From Anas platyrhynchos (Eukaryota > Chordata > Aves > Anseriformes > Anatidae), in assembly GCF_047663525.1 (NCBI RefSeq), contig NC_092591.1, positions 35,063,001 through 35,127,000 of the forward strand: a stretch of 64,000 nucleotides of DNA, written 5' to 3'. The stretch's first letter is position 1. Every line of letters begins with the position of its first letter. The translations under genes and the position numbers were made by a program. Under the pieces are notes generated by a model. The model did not search any database and was not told the origin of the DNA. It saw only the letters and a list, made by a program, of their open reading frames with translations. Positions 51,175-59,147 of this stretch are shown here, piece by piece.

Positions 51175-51489
51175 CTACGTGTTTTTTGTTATTTCCCAGT
51201 CAGCATTTACTTCCTGAATCTGCAGCTTGCCATCTTGCACAGCAGTGGATGCGGTGTGGTAGCACAGTGATAAGGAGACAGCTATCAATACCAGGAGGGT
51301 AACAAGAGTTACAGGCAGCGCTGCTCTACCCCAGGCAGTCACACCCAGAGGTCCAACTGCTGTGGATACACGACACAGACAGACAGAACAAAAACAAAAC
51401 AAAAACCGCCTGCAGGCAACCCTTTCCTCTATGGCTTCAACTTGGAAAAAAGACAGGGTGCTACGGATGAGCACCAGCAAGGTGCGCAT
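51175..51489 (-). CDS. Hypothetical 104-residue ORF with one membrane helix
   Basis: Not recognised. It starts ATG (MRTLLVLIRS), has a Cys/Phe-rich stretch at about 29-39, a clear hydrophobic helix at about 57-77 (AALPVTLVTLLVLIAVSLSL), and a polar tail ending DWEITKNT-TAG. Upstream on the same strand are a TATAAAA (51823-51829) and, 50 bp further up, an ATGCAAAT octamer (51879-51886); downstream is AATAAA at 50958-50963. Alternatively a splice acceptor inside it (pyrimidine tract, GTATCCACAG|CAGTTGG near 51362) marks a terminal exon starting just before VGPLGVTAWG. It could also be chance sequence in the ACOT-A 3' UTR. Confidence 0.25.
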   Translation of the reverse strand: MRTLLVLIRSTLSFFQVEAIEERVACRRFLFCFCSVCLCRVSTAVGPLGVTAWGRAALPVTLVTLLVLIAVSLSLCYHTASTAVQDGKLQIQEVNADWEITKNT

Positions 51490-53067
51490 CACAGCAGGCT
51501 GTGGTCCAGGGCTCCTGGGGCGGGCAGTACCAGGGCAGGCTGAAGCACCAGGCAGGGCTCTGCGAAGGTCTCTTCAGGCAGAGGTGAGACGAGGTGTGAA
51601 GAGGTTGTGTGTGGAGTGAAATGGCTGGAGCGTCTCTTCTAAGGAGTGGATGGATCAATTATTCAATAGGCAGTGATGGTGTACGGAGCGAGTGTGATTT
51701 CACTCAAATGGTTAGGAGTAACATGAGCTGCAGAAAGCTAAAGAGACCTGAGCATAATTGGCAGTCAACTGGAGAGAAAAGATCCCTGAGAGCAAAGCAA
51801 AATTCAGTGCCGTAAGTGAAGGTTTTATATCTTCCTGGGCAGCTCTCAAACTGGTCTGACAAAGTGACCTTGAAGGAGATTTGCATCAGTTTAACCCTTG
51901 CTAACCAGGCCTTCAGCACTGACAAGACCCTTGCAAGAAATCAGGTCTTTTGGGAAGAAATGTTTCTTTGTACCTGAGTGGTAGGGAAAAATAAGGCACT
52001 AGCTAAAAATTACATCAAAAAACAACCCTGGGCAGTCCTGGGACAGAAATCCTAGTTGTTGTTTTTTCATATTACTGTTGTAAGTTAATCATCACCACAA
52101 GATGACAGCTTTTTTTTTTTTTTTTTTTACAGCCTACCTTCCAGTCTTCTACTCATCAGCTTTTCTCTCAACTCCCCAAGAACAGCTGTCACCATATGTT
52201 GACATCATTATCAAAGAGTTTCACAATCCCTAACATAATGGCAATTATTCTTAGTTCAAAACAAGTGGTGAAGAGAGAAGTAAGACTTGCACATGGCATA
52301 ACTGCATTTAACTCTGCTACCTAACAGAATTTTCATGCTCTGTCAACTGCCAATCCAAGGCATTATAGGAACAGATATTGACATCCCTAATACAAGGCAG
52401 CACTAGTGCTGCCATTCCCCCTAGATTCCCCCTAGATGCCAGGGAAAGTAGTCTTTGTTTCCCCCCCTTTAACAGGCAACTGCAGCTGGACAAAAACAAG
52501 ACTGTTTCCAGCTGCTGCCAGAAGACCACATTCTGAGGTCATGAGACTCACTACAAATACAGCTCTCCAGCTTTGTGCAAATGGAAAACACCTCCAGGGG
52601 ATGGGCTATAAATCAGTTCCAGGCTGAAGTAACTGACAGCCCCCAGCCAGAACCATTCATCATGTTGATGTCCAGGTCTGTCATCCACAGGTTGCCATCG
52701 TTTTCTGCCAGGCGGAAGTGGTCTGTCACTTCTACAGGCACAGGCTGCGGTGCAGTTCTGTGAATCTCTGCTACTGCAAGCCAGACGGTACCTACCCCTC
52801 TCTTCAGACACTTGTTTCTTGGTGCCACGATCAATTCAGGCCATCAAATCTGTACTACAATGCAGCCTACTTATGGTTGGGTCACTTCTCCTCCGTGTAC
52901 CTACTTAAAATAACTTTGGCTAGTCCAAATAAATCCCTTCCTGTTTGGGTGTGTTTGGATGCAACTGTCATTTGGTGATTTCACATTTCAGACCTTTTCT
53001 CAGCCAGTCCCTCCAGTCATTTTGGTGGCTCAAGCTCAGCAGCAACAACTTACAGGTGCTTAAGTGT

Positions 53068-53643
53068 TCATCCCAGATGCAAGTGCAGAAACTCCTGAAT
53101 CTTTCCCCAGGAGTGTTCCTGGGCATGGGCGTGTGCTTTGCTCTCTCCACCCCCCAGAACGGGCACCCCCAGAACACGATCCACGGCCACCTGACAAAAG
53201 GGAGTAGAAGGAGGATCGATTCTGTGACCTGCTCCAGGATAACTCAGAAGTGCAAAGTTTTCTTTCCCATGCTGGCGCAGCCGCCCAATTGCCAGCTGAG
53301 CATATAAGGAGCTCTTCCACATACGATCATCTTCCCCTACCACTAGGAGAAAGTGACCTTCTGCTTTTTCAATGGGGATCGTGCAGGGCGAATTAGCAGG
53401 ATTCGTTGGGTCATCCAGAGCTTCAAAGGTGTCAAACACACCAGTGTCAGAAACACTGACCTTATTCATATCGAAACGCAGCCCAGGCAGAGTCATCTCA
53501 CCATAGTGGAGGTCAGCAACTGTGTTGGAACTACAGCCAGAGATACAGACAGCAGCCACTACCTCTGGCAGGAAGGTGATCATGGAGAGCGCTAGTTCTG
53601 CCCCCTTCCCGGTCCCAATTACTCCAACTCCTGGCCCCTTCAC
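53068..53643 (-). CDS. ACOT-A exon 3: hydrolase-fold C-terminal domain
   Basis: 191 codons plus TGA. It aligns without gaps to exon 3 of the neighbouring ACOT over about 190 residues, so the Ser-to-Gly change at codon 53610-53608 (GGG) is unambiguous. Acceptor TATCTGAAG with a poor pyrimidine tract. Confidence 0.92.
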   Translation of the reverse strand: MKGPGVGVIGTGKGAELALSMITFLPEVVAAVCISGCSSNTVADLHYGEMTLPGLRFDMNKVSVSDTGVFDTFEALDDPTNPANSPCTIPIEKAEGHFLLVVGEDDRMWKSSLYAQLAIGRLRQHGKENFALLSYPGAGHRIDPPSTPFCQVAVDRVLGVPVLGGGESKAHAHAQEHSWGKIQEFLHLHLG

Positions 53644-56600
53644 CTTCAGATAAGATAGGGGGGTGGGGAAGAGAGGAAGAAAGGAATAAAGAAAACATGC
53701 AATAGAATAGAATTAGCCATCAGCCTTTGGACTTGTGCTATTAAAAATATATATATATATATAATAATTATAGATGTGGCCTGTTGCAAAGCTACAACCT
53801 GGATCCAGACTCCCCCTCTGTTCAAGGGTCTTACTTTTCAGAGAGCAACAAGTGTCAGACCTCATCAAATAACACTGGTGCCGTGTTTGTGCTGGACACA
53901 AGTACAGTCAGCTGGACCTCACCTACTGCACATTTTGGTGCAACTATTTTCTTCTTCCCAAAACAGGTAGCAGGAAATTCAAGTACAGACTATTGCTCTA
54001 TAAGCATCTGTACCGCCACTGCTCCTTCCTGTCTGGAGGCTGTCCCAGCACTTCATTGCCCTAACGATCAGGAATCATCTAGTTTCCAGTGTGAATTTAT
54101 TTAATGGCCTGTTTGTGCCAGAAGAAATTCACTCTGCGGAGATACGCATGGCTGCCTATGCAGGACCTGCACTTTTTTCCATTACTTGGCCTAAACCTGC
54201 CCAGCATAAGCTGACACTCCAAGAAAATCACAGCCACCCTTGGGCATGACTACGAAATCTTTCCTAGTTCCTTGTCTGGAGAGATCTCTCATTACACTCA
54301 CCTTTGGGTGACGCTGTAGAAATCTAGCTGCCTCCTCAAAGTATTCAAGGTTAAACTCTTTCATGACCTTGGGCAGATCTTCAAAGTCAAAATATGGCAG
54401 AGAAAGTGCAGCAAAACCACGGGTAGCCAGGAGACTGGATCTAAATTCAATCAAACCTCCTTCGTCACCATACATGTCAATCACTCCTGGGAAGGGGCCA
54501 TCGCCTGGATTAAGAAGAGGAACAAAGGACAAGTTATCAACAAGACACTAAAAAGTATCTAGTTAGGAGTGAAAAATAAAATATAAAAGGCATTAGACAT
54601 GTTCTATTCCTAGAACTTCATTACTCTTCCATTTGCACAGCTGAGATTAGAGAATTAGTGCTCTATTCCACTTTAGCTATTTCAAACTAAGAACAGATCC
54701 CCAGCTTCCTCTTAAAATATGTATGCAGCTAAATGTATTTATTTATTTATTTCAATCTAAACGTATTTCTCAATGGTCTTAACCTCCTACCCTTGGAACA
54801 ATCATACTTTAAATCAGCTGTTTTCCCACCAAGAAGTCATACTGTAATTAGCAAGTTCAAGCACATTGCTAATGAGGCAATAGCACAGAGGCCTATAAAT
54901 AAATTCAATCAAACTTATGCAAACTCTGAAATAAGGCACATTAAGAAAAGAACAGCGGAGACACCCACTGCTGGATGAAATCAGCTGAACTTCCTAGCTC
55001 TATCAAAGCATCAGCACTGTAAGAGCTGCCAGCAGACCTGCTATTGCGTGTGTGAAAAGACAGAATCAAACTGTCAGGGTGCGGTTACATGTGTGCAACC
55101 GATGCACAGATAAAACGTGCATATACGTGTACCAGCAGTCCCACAAAGCTTCAGAAATATTGAGAACCACAACCTTAAGCAAGCAGGCTTTGCAGCCAAG
55201 GTTGTGTTGTGTTATTGCTGTCTGTCGTCCTAGCAGATTTTAGGTTAAAGGCTCTGGGAACCATAAAGACTCCAAGTGATTCAATTATTATTTTTTGTCT
55301 GGCCACCAGATGTCACCACTGATGCATTCAGATAGAATGGAAATAGAATAGTTTGGCAAAAAGGTACCTGCTTGTGCAAGAGTGCATTAACTCTCTGTCC
55401 CCATCTATATGCAAAGACAAGACCTGTGACATTTCAAGGTGCTTGAAAAAAAGGAAGTTTTGGAAAAGAAATGCTAGATGGAAACCTCCTAACAAAGCAT
55501 TAGAAAGTTGGAAAAGCACTGAAACGTGCTTTTAGGTTCTTTTTCTTTCAGTTCTAAAATTTTTCATTGAAATTCAATATTCTGTGTGAGAGAAGATCAG
55601 TCCAGACAAATTTCTCAGAATGCCAAGATCAGCAGTAACCTATAGTTATGAACACTCAGCCTAGATGGCTAGGGAAAAAAAAAAAGTACTCTATTTATCA
55701 TCCCCACGTGGAAAGCTTTCTAGCAAGTACGTTTGATAAAAGCACAGTCAAGCCTTGAGTCTTGAGAGAAATACAACTTCAACTTACAGAAGGATCCTTG
55801 ACTGCCTTCCTGAGTGCCTGCACATGTACAAGTATAGATTCTGCATTGTTCACTAAAATGTAGGATGAAATGCTAGACAACTTTACCAATACTTTAAAAA
55901 ACAAACAAACAAAAAAACAAACCCACAACTAAAGCCTTTAACTTTTGTGCCTGAAATGTGAAATCCCTTACACATTATAACTGCAGTGTAAGCCCCCTTC
56001 TGTAATCTCACTTTTACTAAGGACAGCTGACCTTTACGATTCCTGTCTTAACAATCCCTGCAGCAAAGAAAGATACGGTGGTAATGCTGTAACTGGATCC
56101 TCCGTCAAGAAGGATGCCAGCATCATTTAAGCAATAATCCCAGACTTTTTTCACAACATTACAACACCAGACTTTGTAAAGGGATAAATGCAGTTCCAGC
56201 TTGCAGATCTCTGGATTCCCACTGAGCTCAGCAGAAACTCAGCTCACTCTCTAAGACGGGATATATCAAAATAACCACGTCTCAGTGGTAGAAATTCCAG
56301 AATGCTGACTAAACATTTGATCCAAAATTCAAAGTTCAATCTATGCTGTTTTCTTCTTCTTCAGTGGACTTTGGATCTGTATCTAAATGGATAAAAAACA
56401 ATTATTGGTTTGGAAATCATTCACCGAGAAGATTTTAATCCCTAATAACTGTAGTTATTAGGGATTAATAACTTGCAGGATTTGGAGAACTGATCTATTA
56501 TAAATTAGGGACAATATGGGCTGCAGGTCTAGTAGAACAACACCAAGGAGAATACAGAAGCTTAAATCATGGCTCAAGTGTTCAAATGCTGTCACTGGGG

Positions 56601-57427
56601 TAAGGTTTCATTTTCCAGCAACAGCAGCAGGCCATCGGAATATCACAGCTCATAAAACACAGCCATCCCACAAGCAGAACAGGTAGAACTCGTCCAGAAT
56701 TCTGTTTTGCATTTGTCCCACGGAACAAACGAACTAACTAAACCATTAACTCGGCCTACTGTACACTTCTACTGCCCAGCATCTGCCCTGCTGCTCCACT
56801 GATTGGCACGTACGTGCGTCTCGGGGAGGAAAAAGGGCTTCTAAAGGAGAAGAGCCGCGGGGTCCCGAGCAGCACTCACTCACCCGGCGGCAGGAACAGG
56901 GAGCCCCTGACGCTTCCCTCCTTCAGCCGGATCCTCCGCACGCCGGGGGCCGTGAACCAGCGCTGCACCTCGGCCTTGGCCATCACCGGCCCGTGGATGG
57001 CGCCGGGCCCGCTGTGGCCCTGGTGGACCAGCACCTCCACCCTCATCGGCGTGCCGGTGCTGCGGGGGACGAGCCGCTGGTACGGCCTCTCCATGCCGGC
57101 GGGGGCGAGGCTCCAGAAGAGCCCCATGGGCTCCACGCCCGTGTAGTCCCCGCCGTGCGAGGCGTCGGTGCCCAGGTGCAGCTGCCCGCGGCCGTCCGCC
57201 CGGTAGTGCGCGCACGACTGGAAGAGGCAGCCGCGCTCGTCCGCCACCACGGCCCGCAGCGTCACCGCCTGCCCCGCCGCCAGCCCCGCCACGCGGGTGT
57301 CCACCCGCTCGTCCGCCAGCCCGGCGGCGGGGGTCACGGCTACGCTCACGGCCCGCCGCCGGGGCGCGGGGGGCGGCGGCAGCGGGGCGCGGCACAGGGC
57401 CCGCAGCGGGGCCGCCGCTCTCCACAT
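53068..57427 (-). CDS. ACOT-A: type-I ACOT/BAAT family member lacking the nucleophile residue
   Basis: Exons: 57427-56884, 54504-54302, 53643-53068; 1,323 nt, 440 residues plus TGA. Intron phases (1, then 0) and the 203-nt middle exon equal those of the neighbouring paralogue. Domains: N-terminal acyl-CoA thioester hydrolase domain (about 30-182), then an alpha/beta-hydrolase BAAT/ACOT C-terminal domain (about 190-440). Family enzymes hydrolyse fatty acyl-CoA (Ser nucleophile) or conjugate acyl groups to glycine/taurine (Cys nucleophile, BAAT/ACNAT). Here the nucleophile elbow reads [11 protein letters not shown], so Gly261 sits where Ser/Cys belongs, while Asp (GEDD, Asp355) and His389 (PGAGH) remain. 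The C-terminal domain has a BAAT-like flavour ([24 protein letters not shown]). The N-terminus ([15 protein letters not shown], Arg-rich, no acidic residue until about 39) looks mitochondrial. No C-terminal peroxisomal signal (ends HLHLG). Possibly a pseudoenzyme; the ORF is intact. Confidence 0.88.
53741..53768. repeat. (AT)n microsatellite in ACOT-A intron 2
   Basis: AAAAATATATATATATATATA-type run about 100 bp upstream, in transcript sense, of exon 3. The remaining intron (53644-54301) holds nothing else recognisable. Confidence 0.9.
54302..54504 (-). CDS. ACOT-A exon 2
   Basis: Encodes [20 protein letters not shown], then [20 protein letters not shown] and RFLQRHPK. Acceptor TCTTAATCCAG, donor AAG|GTGAGT. 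203 nt. Confidence 0.92.
54505..56883 (-). other. ACOT-A intron 1; no gene, one strong hairpin
   Basis: AT-rich, no coding exon seen. Contains a (CAAA)n tract at about 55892-55925 and a perfect palindrome at 56435-56468. Confidence 0.6.
56435..56468. repeat. Perfect inverted repeat: 16-bp arms, 2-nt loop
   Basis: The left arm TTAATCCCTAATAACT (56435-56450), loop GT and right arm AGTTATTAGGGATTAA (56453-56468) pair without mismatch. An overlapping alternative stem (GTTATTA/TAATAAC) uses the right arm and the following bases. Confidence 0.97.
56884..57427 (-). CDS. ACOT-A exon 1: presequence and N-terminal thioesterase domain
   Basis: 181 codons plus one base. Contains [15 protein letters not shown] and [11 protein letters not shown], hallmarks of the ACOT N-terminal domain. 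Very GC-rich. Donor CG|GTGAGT. The ATG has G at -3; an overlapping, longer out-of-frame reading lacks an ATG and family similarity. Confidence 0.9.
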
Positions 57428-57584
57428 GACGGCGGTGGCGGGGCCGCTGCGCCCACGGCAATAACGGCCGGGCGGCCGCCGCCCCCGCCAGGCAGCCTCA
57501 ATCGAGAACTGAGGCCGCCCCCGGCCTCGCCCCCGCCGCCCGCCCCGCGGAAACCGAGGGTTGCCTGGAGCCCGCCCCGGCCCA

Positions 57585-57640
57585 CGGCTCGCTTTAATGA
57601 GGGCCGCAATTAAAGCTCCCGGCTCGCTTTAATGAGGGCC
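57585..57640. repeat. Two direct copies of a 21-bp element, 35-bp period
   Basis: CGGCTCGCTTTAATGAGGGCC occurs at 57585-57605 and again, identical, at 57620-57640. Between them ATTAAAGC (57609-57616) is the reverse complement of GCTTTAAT in the repeats. On the minus strand each copy contains ATTAAA. Confidence 0.95.
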
Positions 57641-58541
57641 ACGAGTACAGCCCGGGCGCAAGGCGGGGGGCGGCCCGTCCCGTGCAGCCGCCCGGCTCGG
57701 AGCCGTGAGGCGCTGACCCGCTAACGGCCCGCGCGTTTTCTCCCCTCAGAAAAAACCATAAGGTGGGAGGGCGTCACCTGCTGAGGTGACCAAATGCGGG
57801 TCCAGGTGTGACCACCGACACCTCCACGCCACTTCTGTTTTCCCTTTACGCTTCTGAATGTTCCCAAACCCCCAAGTTTCCTCCTTTCTACTGGATATAC
57901 CCAGAATATTCTGTCAGGCAACGGGCTGTTGTCATCTGTAAATGAGTTAATTTGGTATTTCGGGGCGCTGGCACGCTATTGCCACACTTCTAAGTGAAAA
58001 TCGTATTAATATTAGATCTCAAAATTGACAGTGTTAAGGCAGATGCATACATTTCAGAGATGTGGGAGAGGGGAAATGAACAGGCAGTACAATAGAAGAA
58101 AGTGCACCTGGAGAAGGGGAAGATCACTGGAGGTAGGCAGAAAGAAAAGCTGCTTCTAGAAAGAATAGTGCAAGAAACCATCTCTGGTAAGGACAACGGC
58201 ATCCAACATGTTTCCTATAAGGAAGCCCTGCAAGGTAAATTTTCATCCCATTTCTCAGCTCAACTTAGTTACCTTCCACTTAAGCTCATTCAGAACAGAC
58301 CCAGCCTTGCCACCACCATTTTTCCACAGCTTGGAAACCCAAACCACACACAGTAAGGAGGCCAACACGTCACTGAGGTTAGAGGACAGCGTGAAAAGGA
58401 AGCAGCTTTCATGGCTCTCACTATCTTCCTTGAAGAAACTCAACGACTTATTTGCTGATGTTCTTTGCTCTCACTCAGAGCCATATAACAAAACTAATCT
58501 GAAACACTAGCATCTTCCTCTGGAAAGTAACCTAACTCGCA
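57641..58541 (-). other. Spacer between ACOT-A promoter and ACOT-B stop (ACOT-B 3' UTR)
   Basis: No coding region seen. I found no minus-strand AATAAA here; the nearest variant signals are the two ATTAAA hexamers in the 21-bp repeats at 57593-57598 and 57628-57633, so ACOT-B transcripts may end in the ACOT-A promoter (inference). Confidence 0.4.
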
Positions 58542-59147
58542 TCACAGCTTATTAGTTGTTCCAGAGGGCTTGCCATTGAGGTGCCTGTGGAAGAAGGCTT
58601 GGATCTGCTGCCACGCATCTCTCTGTGCCTCAGAGTGTGCCTTGGGCTCCCCTCCCCACATCACAGGCTTGCCAACTAGCAGGTGCATTGAGGCTGCACA
58701 CATTGGGAAAAAGGGGGGTTCGATATAATGCCCTGCTCCAGGATAACAGACTATCTCAGGCTTTTCCTTCCCATGTGCCTGCAAATGTTTGCTCCCCTCA
58801 ACTGCAAAGAATTCACTTTTCCAGTTGTGATCATCCTGGCCAACAATGAACAAAAAGCGACACTCGGCCTTCTCCAAAGGGATAAAGCTTCGGCGGTTGG
58901 GCCCTTCTAACGGGTTGTTCAGTACATCGATAATATCAGCAATCCCAGACTTGTTGATCTTGATGCGTTTTGTATCGGCACCGAGGGGGGGAATGGTGAT
59001 ATCCTTGTAGCGGAGCACTGCGCCCACGTTCGCCACCGAGCCATTGATCACAGCGGTGGCCGTGATGCCCTTCAGGAACGAGGCCATGGAGAGGCACAGG
59101 TCACCCCCCTTCGAGAATCCAAGCAGCCCAACCCCTGGACCTTTCAC
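58542..59147 (-). CDS. ACOT1/2-like: ACOT-B exon 3: catalytic domain
   Basis: 201 codons plus TGA. Holds Ser272, Asp366 and His400 and the [18 protein letters not shown] segment typical of ACOTs. Acceptor CTCCCATCCAG. Confidence 0.95.
   Translation of the reverse strand: MKGPGVGLLGFSKGGDLCLSMASFLKGITATAVINGSVANVGAVLRYKDITIPPLGADTKRIKINKSGIADIIDVLNNPLEGPNRRSFIPLEKAECRFLFIVGQDDHNWKSEFFAVEGSKHLQAHGKEKPEIVCYPGAGHYIEPPFFPMCAASMHLLVGKPVMWGGEPKAHSEAQRDAWQQIQAFFHRHLNGKPSGTTNKL

Larger units (their letters stand above)
50931..53067 (-). other. Region between DNAL1 and ACOT-A: candidate ACOT-A 3' UTR and/or small gene
   Basis: Downstream of the ACOT-A stop, the first minus-strand polyadenylation hexamers are ATTAAA at 51088-51093 and AATAAA at 50958-50963, so ACOT-A could carry a 2 kb 3' UTR. 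Two minus-strand patches inside it have protein-like codon use (51175-51489 and about 52626-52770), and a TATA box plus octamer lie between them, so a separate small gene is the alternative. A 19-base T run sits at about 52111-52129. Confidence 0.4.
56880..57720. promoter_or_regulatory. CpG island over ACOT-A exon 1 and promoter
   Basis: Dense CpG from the exon into about 290 bp of upstream sequence. No canonical TATA box was found. The upstream part holds two copies of a 21-bp element (57585-57605, 57620-57640). Confidence 0.7.

Noticed and set aside
56993..57613. 206-codon plus-strand ORF
   Set aside because: Antisense shadow of ACOT-A exon 1; low-complexity His/Gly/Pro/Arg composition caused by CpG-rich sequence.
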